A stretch of DNA of 64,000 bases from Smittia aterrima (Eukaryota > Arthropoda > Insecta > Diptera > Chironomidae), in contig CP093831.1 of the NCBI GenBank assembly GCA_033063855.1, forward strand, positions 19,654,001 through 19,718,000, read 5' to 3'. Position numbers and translations under genes: made by a program. Positions within the stretch are counted from its first letter, which is position 1; the number at the start of each line of letters is the position of its first letter. The notes beneath the pieces are model-generated. The model searched no databases. It had not been told where the DNA came from and saw only the letters and a program-made list of their open reading frames with translations. Below, in pieces: positions 1-13,863 of this stretch.

Positions 1-3000
1 AATAAAATTTGCAATTGACGACCACCCCGTGCTCTTTCCCAAGCCAATAAATTCGAGTCGTCGCATCCGCCTAAGCACCGTCGAACAATGAAACATGATC
101 TTCATCTGAATTCTCGTTTTGGGAAAACTGATCCATTGTCTCATTGCGATTGTGCGTGAAACTTTACGCTTTCAACTTCTTTTTTGGATGTTTTCCTTAC
201 ATGAGATTCCGCTAATCAGAAATTCCCACCTTCGTGAATGCCTCAATTACGACGCAAATTGAAGATTTCCAGTCAAGATTTTCGTATTGTCATTCAAAAG
301 AAAGTTAATGTTAGGGTTGAGGAATCAAGATTCAGATTGTGATGACGAAATGTCTCTAAGAGGAACAACAAACTATCGGTCTTAGAGGTAATGAGAGCTA
401 AACTTATTTATTTTAATTTAACTTTCCCTCACACCCACAATTTTATTCAAAACATTGCGAATTACATGATCTTTCCGGAAAACGACTAAAACTGTATCTT
501 ATGTTCATCTTCACTCGTTTACTAAATAACAGTTTAAGCAGCATTTATTCTCTTCAACACCACCTCAATCATCTTTTTATTATCACCCATTCACATAAAT
601 CATAATTGCTGTCAAAAAAAGTTGCGAACTACTCAGTTCTCTTCATTCGAGTCAGTCGTGTGAAAAAGTAAATGACTGAAATTAAAAGTTTTAGCTATGG
701 TTTGATGGTCACCGGAGGTAATTGTCTGCGGGAGTTTCAGACGTACGAGTGATGGAATGCATAGCATAGTCTAGAGAACCGTTTTGTTGCCTGAATTCCA
801 CTAGCTCGTTACAATGCACAGCTTGAGAGACTTCAAGGTATTGAAGCACAAATTGCCATTGCAGAAAATGATTAAAATTCTCAAAATTTCTAAGTAATTT
901 GAAGACCTGAAGCGTTGACATTATCCAGAGCTCAAAAATATCAGTCTCATTACGCAATGTTCCGATCGACATGTCAACAGCAATTGACGAAATGGTTTTA
1001 TAATTTTCAACGACTTTCGGTGTGAAATTAATTCGAAATCGCCTCAAAGGGAACGTGCACATAACAACAAGCAAAAACACTTGAAGGTGAACAAGGCGGC
1101 TCCACGTTTCCAGTTTTTTGCTTGAGTCATCTACCGGGTCGGCTTGAGCTTTGCAATGCGATTGTTCGTTCTTAATTGCGATCAACTCGTTTATTATAAA
1201 GCAAATGCTTTTCAATTTCAATAATAGAAAAATTTGAGTTAATTATGAATCGAGAATGCTCTTTACATCGCCAGGAATATTAAAGTTTTTGCGTTTAGGA
1301 AGACTTAGGATGAGATATTAATAGTCGATAGCGTCTATTGCCAAAATACTTTTAGCGTTCGACTAAGATTATTTTTAAAGCTTCGTCTCTCTTCTTATTA
1401 CTCGACAGACCAAGTAAAGCTAACAAATAAAGTTTTATTTCTACAAATATGAAATTTACATAATCGAGCATGAGAGGAAAAGGTAAACGACTTGAGTTAG
1501 CAAAACTTCATGCTGTGCTTTCCATTCAATACTTTTGTTGCAGAAACTTTTCGCAGTTTTGTGTGCTTAGGTTTAGCATAAGAGGTAAACTATGCATGGG
1601 CTCATGATTTTGGTAAATGGTTTTCCATTCAAATTGTTATGAGAGCGCGAGATAAAATCGAATCGCTCTTTTCAATGCAGAAAGTTAAAAAATATTTTCA
1701 TTGAATTCAATTAAGTCGAGGGAGAGAAAAATGTTGTTGAATAATTCTCGTTGAAACGTGGAATTTACGACGAACGATTGATCAAATGTTTGTGATGGAG
1801 AAACGAGAAAGAAATCAGCTGTCGATGATGAATGAGATTGAGTAAGATTTTCCATTTATTTTCAAATTGTTTTGAAGAATTTTGTGACTCATTTGAATTC
1901 GAGAAGTTACAATGTGACATAAACAAAGCTAAGCTTTGTGTCGAGTTCTCGATAATTCCAGAAAATCTTCATGTTTCGAACTTCAAAAAAAAATATTTTA
2001 CGCTTTCAACGTTTAATATAAAACTCCCGTTTGAAGAAATCGTTTCCGGGACACGACATCCGCGCCCAATGATATTCAAAGGAAACCGAAAGCCTCTCGA
2101 TTAAACCGTTTCATTGCAATCAGCTTAAGTATCAGACCGTTCTCTCCGACTCGGATCAACGGGGCGTCGAATAAATCGAATCAAAAACCTCTCAAGCCAA
2201 TCAATTTCCAAATAAACTCATAATTTTCTTAAACGCTTTCAAGAAATAAATTCATCCCGCTAATGAGAGTTGATTCATGCATTGTTTGGCATTGGAAAAC
2301 ATGAAATTAATAAATCATTTCAATCTCATCGAAAACGATTTCGATTGCAAAAAGTGACGTCGAAACAATGAAAGAAAACGCTTCTTTCCACTTAAGACTT
2401 AAGATCTTAGAAAGTTTCATTGTTGAGTTATAAAACCAGAAATAAACGGTCAACAGAGGCTTGCACTTTAAATTATATCAACGAGACTTTCATTCACGAA
2501 TTGTCTGCCGATTTGCGATGTTAATTCATCTGACTTGGTCGGCGACCAGTTTGCAACAGTTTATGTAACCCTGATCAACAAAATAAAGAGCTCTGTACGC
2601 TATTAAGTGCAATTAATTCAATTCCCTTCGCGATGATGTCAATCGAAAGCATCAAGCCACGATCGAAGCATGAAAATATTTTTGGACTTTCGAATTTTGC
2701 CTCGGGCTCGACAATAAATCTTACCGCCGCCTTTAATTTACAAGAAATCGCTTTGGATCGTTTATTTTGATTTTGCTATTCGAGATGCTGTTGTTTATTA
2801 AAACGAAGAATTGCTTAATGGCAAACTGTAACATTTTCTGCTTCACCGTTCATGTCGTTTCAGCTTCGTGAAATATCACGAAACTTACACCTCAAGACGA
2901 AGATGGGTGCGATGTATTCATTATAGGTTGAGTGTTTAAAGGGGAAATCAATCATTTCCGTCGTTGAGTTGAAGTGGAACTTAGTTTTGAAATGAAAAGA

Positions 3001-6000
3001 GGAAACTTGTGTATATTTCCCAGCCGTAAAGTATTTTTATGTCGAGCGATTAGCTCTACAAATAAATAACAGATGAATGAATGGCTTAGACCGTCTAAGT
3101 TAAACGGCCACAACAGCTTGGAATCTTTAATGACGGCTCAGAGAAGCTAATCCAGTCCTGATTTATCATTTCGTCCATCACTCACATCAATTGATGTTGC
3201 CGAAAGTGCAAGATGACGTTTTATTTCATGGATGGCTTGCCCTAGTTTCGAACGAAGCCAGTTTTATTCTCTGTGTTGAAACGTGACGAAGTACACATCA
3301 GAACCGCAAGCAATTCCCGCGATCTTCTTTGTGCTGAACATTCTGATGCAATCAATTAAATGAATTAAGATCAAGCGAAGCTCGATTCCGGCTTTCGCGT
3401 GATAAAATCATTTCCCTTGGTGCGAAATCTAATTAATGGTTGTTCTTCTCACCCAGCACTTGTTGAAATCGATCTGAAAATGCATTCATCTTTGTTTGAG
3501 AACTTCACGAGTAAATAGATTTCAACCTCTGTGATGAAAATCCATTAATGGACTCCGTCATCATCTCATTGCATCATTCTCGATTCCTAAACTTACGGCG
3601 ATGATTTTCTACTCTTTTGACAGGGAAATTTAAATATTTTAGCGTCGCTGCCAAACTTCTCCCAACCCAATGCGATACAATGGAAGAGCGCCGAGCTGAC
3701 TTAGCCCAAATATTTCGACACACTTTGAATTTATGAATGTTTCGCTCTCGGCTGGCTGAGATTGATATCACTTCTTTCCTTCTTTAATCGTTTTATTGTT
3801 GTTGAACTTCATTTCAAAACTGTCAGAACGACCGCGGGATTCTCATCATTCAAGACTGAAGAATTTCTCAAAGATCATACCCGTCGACGTAAACAACTTT
3901 CCCAACCATCACAATTGTTGTTTCAACGACGAAGCCACCGCGTTCCAATGGAAACAAATAAACGAAGAAAATCTCGACGTTTATTAAATTTATTTTCTCA
4001 AACGTCTCGTAGCCCCGCACCGCGATCGAAGTTATGCGACTTTCCAATGCACCGAAGCTCGCAAAGCCACAAAGATTTATCGTCATTATTGTTCATTCTT
4101 AGAATAGCTTCGCAACATCTCAAGACACAGAAAGATGTTAACTTTTTGTATAGGAAGAAGGGAACTTGAAGGTAACAAGAAATACACGACGAGCGAGTGC
4201 AGAGGAAGTGCATGGAAAAAATGTTCATGCTGAAAACGAACGGCGTTGGTTTCGTTTTTACTTTGCGGTTTGTTTCGTTCTGTGTTCACCTTGACTTCCC
4301 TTGCGATTCTAAAGCTTCACGTAATTCTCGAATCTTCCCTGAATATCGCGGTCAGTTGCGTTTCAATGTCCAGTTCACTGATCTTTCCACTTCTGGCATC
4401 GTCTGGAAACATTCTCGGAGTTCTCCGCCATGTCCGCACTTTCACGATGAGAATCGTAAAACAAAGAATTTCGAGACAATAGGATCGGCAATTGTAATCG
4501 AAGCGGCAAAAACTGAAAATTATTCCTCATTATTTGTTGTTTCGACGTTTTGTTTAATTTTCGTCCGCAATCAAAATAATCCGAAATAAATAGGACTAAT
4601 AAACTCGTTGGCATGCGAAATGAATTGTGAATTAACGAAAGCAAATTTTATGAATTTCTAAAGTCGCGTGAACTAATCGATAAGAAAAGTGTTTACGAAA
4701 ATGTTTTTAGCTTTTTCTTCCCTGCGAGTCGCGAATAAATTTGAATTTCGCGACTATTGACTATTGAATTTCGCGTTATTGCGTCGGACTGCAGGGATTG
4801 ACAATTATTGGATAAAAAAATTTAATAGTTTTACAAAACTTCAATTTTTAATAAAAGTCTTTTTCTACATCCTTTAAGATTTCCTTGACCTTATTGAAGC
4901 TATTTGAAACCCTGACCACGAATGAGCCTTTCGCTGATCGTGTGTCATAAATTGAGAAGCAATTCAGCAGCCGCTTCGATTGCGGTGAATTTTCTAATAT
5001 TCGATGAATGTCACATTCGAAAACATGCGAATTTTAAACTATTAGAGTTTTATGATTAAATTGCCTTCGATCATTCGTGGCTTTTTGAAATTAAAGTCTT
5101 CCTCTTATGATTTATTGATACCCGAGAGGTTTTTGGTTGGCTCGACCAACTTTGATCGAGGTTAGATTAAAAAGTAATCGAGAGTGGACCGGATTTTGAT
5201 CTTTCACTTTCCAAATAACGAACGTTGTTTTAAAATTAGAAGCTCTAAGCAAGGAACTCAGTTCCACCTCCGGCAATTTTCCCCTTCATTTGACTGAGAC
5301 GAAATCACTTATGTGGCAATTTGGGCGAGACGGCCTGGAAACTCAAGAGGCGGCGACGGGAATAAATCGCTCAAGTTCAAGAGTTTGACAATCGATTGAC
5401 TCTGTTGTCGATTCTTCGTGACACTCGGGACAAATGAAGCCTTTGAAGACAATCCGGTGGTTACAAGCAATAAAGCGACAGTCCTACCTCATTCAATAAG
5501 CTTTGTAATTGAATTAAGTACAACGTTGCTCAAGAAGGCATTTAAATTTGCATTAAATAGCAAACTTACTATGGGAGTGACAGAATATTTCATCAGTTAT
5601 GGGGCATGATGATTTATTGATTCGCAAAGGTAACAGGATTGAAACTAACGTAACTAACGATCACTCCCATCCAACTGACATCAAAAAGTGTTCGAAGCAA
5701 AATCGAAATTACAAACCGGAATTTAGCGGCTCGTGATTCTGCACGTTCAGCGGTTCGGTTGTGTAATTGCTGACTTTTGAGGAAACTTGAATAAAAGAAG
5801 TTTCATTGTGGCCGAAACTGGAGATAAAATTCCAGAAGTGCACTTCGCCGCACAAAAATGATGTCATGACAAGAGTTCCACATTCGATCAGAAAATGGAA
5901 TTACAATCAATAAATTTTTATGGCATTCTCGGATGCTTTTTTCTTAGCACCGAAAGACAGAATGGAGTGGCGAAAAGAAATGCAGAAGAGAAAGAAGGAG

Positions 6001-7533
6001 AGAACGAACATCTTACCGATCAACAATAAATTTCTTTTTACGTCTTCTCAATTTACAACCTGAAGTCGAGGAAGAAGAAAAATTTATCCACTTTAGACTT
6101 CTTTGCTTTCGCTATGGCCTTCTTCGTTTTCTTCTCGTAAAAGCCCCGTCATGTGGCACAGAAGACTCTCAACATTATTATCGTGTTTCTCGTAGTTCGA
6201 AGCCCAATTTTTTACTTCGCGAAGTTGAAGAATCTCGCCACGTCTTGACGAAGTTTGCTATTTTTCTTCGATCAACAAGTGAAGACATCCAACACTTGAG
6301 ATTTCAAGGCACTTTTCACTTTGTTCGACACTAGAAATCGTCGGTCAAGAACCCGTCGATCAAAACTCTTGACTCGATTACACACAAAAAAAAATTGATG
6401 AATGTTGGTGAACTCTACGATGTGACCACTAAACCGAATCGGCGGCTTTTTTATGAGTCACTATAGCAACAAACACACTACACTGCTCCGATGCTTATCG
6501 CAGATTGCACGTCCAAACAATAAAAATGTTTTCAATTCGGAGTTTCTCGATTGTGCGATTTTTTTTCGATTAAAATTCTATTCAACTAAATTAAGTTCGA
6601 AAGAAACTAAAGTCTATGCATCACTCGTTCGCAAGAAGAATTTTCTTCAACAATGCTCGTAATTCTCACAATTAAATATTTGCGCGATTGCATCGCAAAA
6701 CTGGATCATTCTTTGAACTTCCACTTGCTTCTTCTTGACGGATCACAAGAAGCTTCAAACTCTTAGCGAAACTCGCGCGCGCAACTTTCCCGGTCTAACA
6801 TCGCAACTAAAATGAACGAACTTTTTCTCTTTTCCCTGTGGACGAACACAAAAAAAATCTCCGTCAGCAAGCGACTTTAAACAACACAAAAATACCGTAA
6901 ACAAAAATATATTTGAGAGAGTAAGAGCGACGGCGTGAGCGATTTGTCAGTCAATTTGTTGTGTATTTATAAATTTCCACTTCAAACTCAAGCAGACCCC
7001 GTCATTAAGAACAAGAGAGACTCGTCAGTGATGATTAATCCAGTGGCAAACGTGTTGGATTATAAATAACAATCGATTCACCCCTGTATTCGTTCTCTCG
7101 CCGCTCAGGTGTTTTTATTCGTATCATTGCTCGGTTAAGCAGCGCAGACAATGAAAGTTACCTCAAATATCTAGACGTTAGTGTTGAGTAAAAATTCTTT
7201 GAAAGAGAGAGAGCAAAGAGAACATGATTCTCAGGTAAAACTAACTTCATTACATACATTGCTGCAAGCTGAAACCGTGAATATCAATCGATTGCAATGC
7301 TCGTTAGAAGCAATTACCTATGGATAACAAATATTTGCGTTTTACTCCGAACAAGCTGTAGTTGAATAAATTACGAGGCAATTAAACTTATCTCAACGAA
7401 ATGGTGCAACTGTGAGAGAAAGATTGTGAGTCACATTTACTGATCTCCACTCGGGAGAAGAAGTTTTTATTTGATCGAAAGCTTTTATTAAAGCTCGAGA
7501 GCTTTTCTCATGAAACTTTAATTGAATTGTTTC
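1..7533. other. Long noncoding stretch, no recognised gene
   Basis: About 7.5 kb left of the thrombospondin gene. Reading frames on both strands are short, mostly overlap each other (for example around 3570-4640) and show no domain, signal peptide or consistent exon chain that I recognise. The thrombospondin gene is transcribed towards this region, so its right end (below about 7530) should contain that gene's 3' UTR. The rest may be intergenic DNA or an intron of a gene running off the left edge. The one frame long enough to mention lies at 709-1221 and is listed separately. I see no tRNA, rRNA or transposon signature. Confidence 0.6.
709..1221 (-). CDS. Possible exon or chance open frame, 170 codons, unknown
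   Basis: An uninterrupted frame of 170 codons, long for AT-rich noncoding DNA. It does not begin with ATG (the first codon is TTG), so if real it would be an internal exon or would start at an inner Met. The translation has a hydrophobic stretch about 50 residues in, but no motif or family that I recognise. I found no convincing neighbouring exons, and its last codon abuts a weak GT. It may simply be chance. No function is proposed. Confidence 0.15.
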   Translation of the reverse strand: MKLKSICFIINELIAIKNEQSHCKAQADPVDDSSKKLETWSRLVHLQVFLLVVMCTFPLRRFRINFTPKVVENYKTISSIAVDMSIGTLRNETDIFELWIMSTLQVFKLLRNFENFNHFLQWQFVLQYLEVSQAVHCNELVEFRQQNGSLDYAMHSITRTSETPADNYLR

Positions 7534-10500
7534 TTAATGTGACGACATTGCTTCTGCGGCTCGCTTCAAATAAGCTTCAATCTGGCATTCTCTTTGCATG
7601 GTTGGAGAAAGTTTTGCGTAGATTTTGGCAGGCACGTTGTCTATAAATAAAATTTAAAATTTAATCTTTTCTCTGAATCATATTTTCATCTTTTTGACTC
7701 ACCATTGCATCGATAAACCATGTTCGACCAAATGATTTTCTCTTGGGAGAAGGCGTACATGCCCAATCGTCCGCCTTTCAATGTGGCGTCAAAAATATTA
7801 CCTGAGTCGACGACCAGACGTTTGCCGTTGTAGATTTTCATGTTGATCAATCCGATCTTTGGTCGATGAATTAAATGCCAACGATAAGCAGTTCTCTCCT
7901 TCCATCCAACATTTCTTGGATCCTTCCATAGCAATTTAACTTGATTTGTTGTGTTTCCTGTATGCCACAAACTGTTCCTTAAATATTCGCCGGGTCCTGT
8001 TGTGCTCTCCACAAGTTTAATTTGAATTCCAGGCTCAGCGTAGGCAAAGAACGGTTCCTTATCCCAATATTCTTGAGCATTTCTCTTCCAAGTAACTGCA
8101 TAGAATCTTCGATTGCTTTGATATCCAAAGATGAAGCCAATGTAATCATCATCAACATCAGTATCAACGAACAATGTTCCTTCAAAGTCGACACCAGCGA
8201 ATGAGTCATAACCAATCGCTAAGCCAGGATCTGAGTTGAGTGTTTGAACCATTTCAGCTCCTTGATTATAGATTCGCCAACGTGGATCTCTTTGATTATC
8301 GCCAACTGGATCTAGTCGAACTTTTTGAAAAGTTCGAAAGTCAGTCGAGATCACTTTATTGTTGTAAGGACAAACGTCAATTGAATTATCTGTTCCATCT
8401 CCGTCAAAATCCGTCTCGCAAGCATCGCCGATTCCATTATTATTTGAATCGAGTTGATCGACGTTTGGAATAAACGGACAATTATCTTTTTCATTCAGAA
8501 TTCTATCGTTGTCAATGTCTGGATCGCATTTGTCACCCAATCCATCTTTATCAGAATCGGCTTGCTCTGCATTTGGAATATCAGGGCAGTTGTCTCTATT
8601 GTCTTGAACTCCATCAAAATCGCGATCAAGATTATTATCGCAAGCATCACCGACCAAATCGCTAAAATCGTTTTTTTGAATTAAAATTTTGCTAATTCGA
8701 ATTTTAAGACTCATACTCATCAGAATCGCTTTGAAGCATGTTGGGAACATTTGGACAATTATCGCAAACATCTCCGATCTTATCAAAATCAGTGTCCTTC
8801 TGATCTCTATTGGAAATTCTCGGGCAATTGTCATTTTCATTATAGATTCCATCGTTATCAATATCCTTGAGATAAATTTATAAATTTAGTTCTATAATAT
8901 CGTTAGCTCGATGTACTTACAGGATCGCAAGCATCGCCGTAGCCATCGTTGTCAGTATCAGATTGATCACCATTGAAAATTCTCGGGCAATTATCTGGAA
9001 AATTAATTCACATAATCGAAATAAAAAGATTTAGCAACGACATTACCGCAAGCATCGCCAACTTTGTCAGCTTCTCCCTCATCTGTGTCTGCTTGGTCGG
9101 GGTTATAAACATAGACACAATTGTCCTTAATAACAAAAAAAGAATATTTGAAGGATTTCTTTTTGAGATTATAACGTCCTAACTCACATCGCTATTGTAA
9201 ATTCCATCATTGTCGATGTCAAGATCACACACATCGCCGATTCCATCTTTATCTGTGTCTTCTTGACCCGAATTCTAAAATCAAAAGATTAAAGTAACAA
9301 AAAGCTCAAACTAATTCAAATCTAAGTACTGGAATATCTGGGCAATTGTCCTGTCGACAAAGCGAACTTGGGCATCCTAAATCTCTGTCAGGCCAACCGT
9401 CAAGATCTTTATCACTTCCACAATAAAATCCATCGCCGGCATAGCCAACTTTGCACTTGCAGCCAAATCTTCTTCCACCCAAGCTTCGACAATTTGCATT
9501 CTTATCACAAATCGTGATACCATCAGCGCACATTCCAGGAACTGGAATGCAATTGATCGAGGTATTTGATCTTGTGTAGCCAGGCAAGCAAGCGCAGTTG
9601 TAAGATCCATCGGTATTCACGCATTGAGAGTTCATGCCACACTTGGCAGTTCCATCTCTACATTCATCGACATCAATACATTTAAAATGTTCAATATGGT
9701 TGTTGACTGATGGCACGAATGAGCTGTCCGTGTATTGTCCGCGGTATCCTGAAGGACATGGTCCGCATCTGAATCCGGGAGATAAATTGACACATTGTGT
9801 TAACGGATCGCAAGGTGCAATCAAACGACATTCATCAACATCAACGCAGTTCATTCCGTCTTTACTCAAAGATCCGACTGGACAATCGTCACATCTAAAG
9901 AAAGGAGACTCCTCAGTTGAGGAGCATTGAAGCCCAACTTCACATGGTCGATCATCGCAGAAATTTCTTCTCATTTCACAAATCTTTCCATTTCCTTCGT
10001 AGCCTTGAGGACATCGACCGCAAACTGCCCCTTGTTCTGTGTCTTGACATTCAACGCCCCTAAAGAAATATTTCATCTGAATAACCTTTCTTTTAGAATG
10101 CAAAAAAATTTACCCAAAGCATGGATTGTCATCGCAAAGCTCAACTTCTCTACAAGTTTTTCCATCGCCAACGAAACCTCTCGGACATTTTCCGCAAATC
10201 ATTCCACTAGACGTATCTTGACATTCAACACCTAATATTAAAATTTAGATCAAGTTAATTTGAATTGAAACCTTCAAAAAATTGTCTAACCTTGGAAACA
10301 TGGATTTGCGTAATGGCAAGTGTCGCGACGATTATCTTCGACAGCCTTACACGCTGAGCAATTCTCAATCAAACTCTGAATGTGCTTAATCTCAGAGCTC
10401 TGATAAGACAACTCCTTCTGTAGGTTTTGCACAAGGCCGATCAGTTCATTGATGCCTTTCGTTAGATTATCTGACGCGTGAATGCGAATAGTAAACAATT

Positions 10501-10756
10501 GTAATTAAAGCGCTTTATCAGCGACGGCCTTGACATTCACCCGAAAATCTCACCGTTACTGTTCTGCGGCTCGTTTGGCGTTATCTCGCTGCTCATGTCT
10601 TCATAATTTTCTTCTGTATTGAGGTGAAAGCTTTCATGATTTTTATCATTCAACTCAAAACAACTTGAATCTTTACGAACCGTCGACATTTCCTCCCTCT
10701 GAGAAAACTCGCGGGGAAACAATCGCGAAAATGAAAAGCAGAAAAGCTTTCCTCAT
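7534..10756 (-). CDS. Tsp: Thrombospondin, short COMP/TSP5-like form
   Basis: Secreted, calcium-binding, oligomeric matrix glycoprotein. The inferred 11 exons (10756-10681, 10613-10554, 10470-10291, 10231-10114, 10059-9330, 9274-9188, 9125-9047, 8994-8921, 8865-8717, 8661-7703, 7640-7534) join in phase to 872 aa. Order: signal peptide from the ATG at 10756 (hydrophobic FLLFIFAIV); a short acidic linker; a coiled coil ending in CSAC, the pair that disulphide-links TSP subunits; about six EGF-like modules, two with DVDEC calcium-binding starts; a run of Asp-rich type 3 repeats (DxDxDG...D.C); and the TSP C-terminal lectin-like domain, with the stop shortly after it. There is no N-terminal laminin-G-like domain and there are no type 1 repeats, so the layout resembles vertebrate TSP5/COMP. 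The identity is secure; the first two introns are the least certain joins. Confidence 0.95.
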
Positions 10757-10984
10757 GATTTTAAATTTAGAATGATCACTGATAAGATGAGCCCAAGACA
10801 CTTCACGTCCACTCACTTTGAAAATAATCCGCGAACTGAGAAAAATAAAATTTCGAAGCTTCTCAAATTATTTTTAGAGTTTATTGCTCAAAAAAGTTCT
10901 TATCAAATTAAACTTTCTTTTACAAAAATATTTTTGCTTTCAGAGATTTCTAAGGGTCTAACTCAAAACTCGCTTAGAAATATT

Positions 10985-11739
10985 TGAAATTATGAAAACC
11001 AAGAATCCACTTGCGAACAAAAGAGTTGCAGTAAAACCAAAAGTGAATTCGCAACCATTGATCTGAAATTATTTAGAGCGAATAAATATTGAAAAAGTGG
11101 ATAAAATTAAAAAATAAACTTCTTTCGAACCTCATTTTTGTCGGGAAAAGCTCAACTGTGGATGTATTCAAAACCGTCACGACTAATCCAGTAGACAAAA
11201 GAATAATTAGAAGGGTTTTCAAGAATAAAATATTAAGTATTGACTTAATATTGACATCATCACAATTTTCGAACGATTTGTAACAGAATGTAGTTCTCCT
11301 AAATAAGCAAATACAAATGCGTTTTCAAATAACTTTACAAAACTCTGTTGAGAAATCTTAGGAGAACAAGAAGCTTCTTCGCTAAACTCGAAAGTTAGGT
11401 AACGAAAAATGTAACGATCAACGCCGGAACGATCACATCCTTTCTGCCTCGAGTATCAGCAAGAAATCCCCAGAAATGTAATGACACAACGAATCCAGTG
11501 GCTGTAATTCTATGCACCATCATTCAATGCAATTCTATCCACTTAGCAATTCTATGTTTTCTGTAGACATGTTCAAATCACATTGGCAGAATAAAATTCA
11601 CGCTTAAAATTTCAAGATAAACACTTCCGAGAATTGAACCAGTCAAAAGAATCAAGGCGTAATTGTATTTTCTTAATCCTGTATCTGCTAAAGCGTCTTC
11701 GAGTGATACTTGAGATTCACTTGCATCTGCTCCCATCAT
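10985..11739 (-). pseudogene. Decayed third SV2-like MFS transporter
   Basis: Remnant of a tandem copy of the two transporters to its right. 11339-11739 matches their first exon: ATG, the amphipathic start, the first membrane segments and the MFS signature GFLADTRGRK are readable, but there are in-frame stops after the first segment and after the signature, plus a shifted stretch between. About 11125-11215 matches the end of their third exon (the region coding for the ELFPT motif), and about 10985-11070 weakly matches the final exon. The second exon and most of the third are missing. The gene cannot encode a working carrier. It lies on the same strand and in the same order as its intact relatives, so it arose by tandem duplication followed by decay. 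Confidence 0.8.
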
Positions 11740-11923
11740 CAATCTTTCATCAGAAATATTTCTGTAAAAACTGTGACCTAAAGATATAATTTTATCATGA
11801 ATGAGCTGTTTGTGGCCTCAATTAATAGTAAGGAAAGCTGTTGACATGTAAATGTAAAACAATCTTTATTTCTTCTTAGCTTTTGTATTTCAGTGCAAGA
11901 TACCTTATAGGTCGTTGTGTCTT

Positions 11924-13597
11924 TTATTGTGAAATTACCTTTGAAATATTAGGAATTGTGAAAGACAAAAATCCACTAGATACCAGAAAGATTGTTGGCA
12001 TCAAGAAAGTGTACTCGCAATTAGCTTCGAGCATAAATCCGATGAAATATGATCCTAAGACTGCACCAAGACGTCCGAAAATTGACATAAGACTCAAGGC
12101 CATCGCTCTGTAAAGATTCTTAAAAATAAATGTTTTCACAAAGCATCAAACGAACCTGAATTTAGTAGGAAAAAGTTCGACAGTTGCTGCACCCAAAATT
12201 GTTATTGCTAATCCTTCAACCATAAGAGCAATATAGACGTAACCAGATATAACTGGAAGATTGATAAAAATCAAAGAGAATCCACAAATTCCGCATGCGA
12301 AACATAGACTGGCTAGTATGACGAGTTTTCCGATTCGATTGAAGATCAATGCTAAGATAGTCCAACCAAATAAATGTATGAAACTAAAGTAAAACGTATT
12401 TTCAAAAACTTTGGGCTGAAGTTTTGATATGCAGACGACAACAGAAGTTGTGTTGAGATTAAAGACATTTTGAGTTTCTCTAAATATCTCACAAACAGTT
12501 GCAGTTTTGTGGGAGGGATCACTTTCCATCCAAAGAGCAATTCGATTTGTTATTTCCATAAAAAACGTATGAAATCCATTGCAAGTGTTAAATATACTGA
12601 ATTGTATGAAGAAAACTGTCAAAATGTTTCTCAGATGAGGATGTTTGAAGAGAGGAGCAGTTTGTGACCACATAGAGTAAACAAGATTCATCGATTTCCT
12701 TTCACTTATATCTTGAAATTCCTCATCTTTCTTTAGCGATTTGATGCTAATTTCTTTTCCTGTATTCCAACGATGAATTTGATCCAGAATCTGCAAAGTT
12801 TTTTTTTCGTCTCCCCTTGTGAAAGTAAACTTTGGTGACTCAGGAAAAAAGAAAAGCATCGCACAACCACATAGCGCAGTTGGCAGTGAAGAAACAACCA
12901 AAAATAGCCTCCATGGTTTAAAGATGAGATCCAGCGATTCAATGTGAAAGCTCCAGTCTTGATTTATAATAGTTACAGCAGCAGTTGCGTTCCAGAAAAA
13001 TAACGCGCCGTATATCGGAGAACCTTCAGTTTAAATTTTAAATAAAATCACATTAAAAATAAATGAATAAAAATGCCCTCACACAACATCATCACTTTCG
13101 TTCGCATCTTAAATGGATGAAATTCACCTAAGTAAGCAAATATTATTGCTGAAGATGCTGAAATACTAAAGAGACATTCACCTCGGAACATTATTGTTTA
13201 CTGCTCTTTTTTCTTACCAAACTCCGTTAAGAAATTTGAAAAGCATTAGAAGCCAAAATCTTTTTGCTAAACTCGAAAGAATCGTCATCAAAAACGACAA
13301 CAGTAACGTAGGGACCATCACAGTTTTTCTTCCACGAGTATCAGCTAAAAATCCCCAAAGATGCAATGACACGATGATTCCAGTAGCCGTAATTCCACTT
13401 AGCAATCCTTTGTCCTCCGTGGTCATGTTCAACTCACATTGTGCGACTGGCAAAATAAAATTCACGCTAACAATTTCATTGTAGGTGCTACCAAGAACTG
13501 CTCCCGCTAAAACTATCAACGCGTAATTGAATTTTCCGAATCCTGTAGCAGTTAAAGCTTCTTCTAATTTCACTTGAGAATCACTTGCTGCTGCCAT
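11924..13597 (-). CDS. MFS transporter, SV2/organic-cation-like, copy 1
   Basis: Predicted 12-segment major facilitator membrane transporter of 504 aa, in exons 13597-13218, 13165-13083, 13023-12156 and 12107-11924, all joining in phase. The first exon holds the GFLADTRGRK loop typical of MFS proteins between segments 2 and 3; the second holds the AYLGEFH segment; the third holds PESPKF and ELFPTKFR, and the last holds GRLGAVLGS, both typical of the synaptic-vesicle-protein-2-like branch. Insect members are usually annotated as synaptic vesicle glycoprotein 2B-like; the substrate cannot be told from sequence. It is the middle member of a three-gene tandem array and shares exon structure with the neighbour at 13864-15554, the last exon being 184 nt in both. 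The ATG at 13597 is the first in frame. Confidence 0.9.
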
Positions 13598-13863
13598 CCT
13601 ATCTAGTTATTTTGAACTGAACAATCTCACTGACTACACTAGTCTTTCTTAGAGACTTTGATATTTATCATTATTTTATCTTGCCATTTGTTTATTCAAG
13701 TGTTATTGTTCCCAATATTTTTATTACTTAAAAAATTGTTGACATGACGATTGTGCTAATGTGATTTTCTTAATAGGAAAGAGCGTTAACCAGTGAAATG
13801 CAAACTAGGAGAGTAAAACTATTTTTATTCAGGTTTTACGACAAAAATTTTATGTACTAAAAT

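Noticed and set aside
3574..4644. Cluster of overlapping open frames on both strands
   Set aside because: They overlap one another in several frames, lack domains or consistent splice joins, and look like chance frames in a stop-poor patch.
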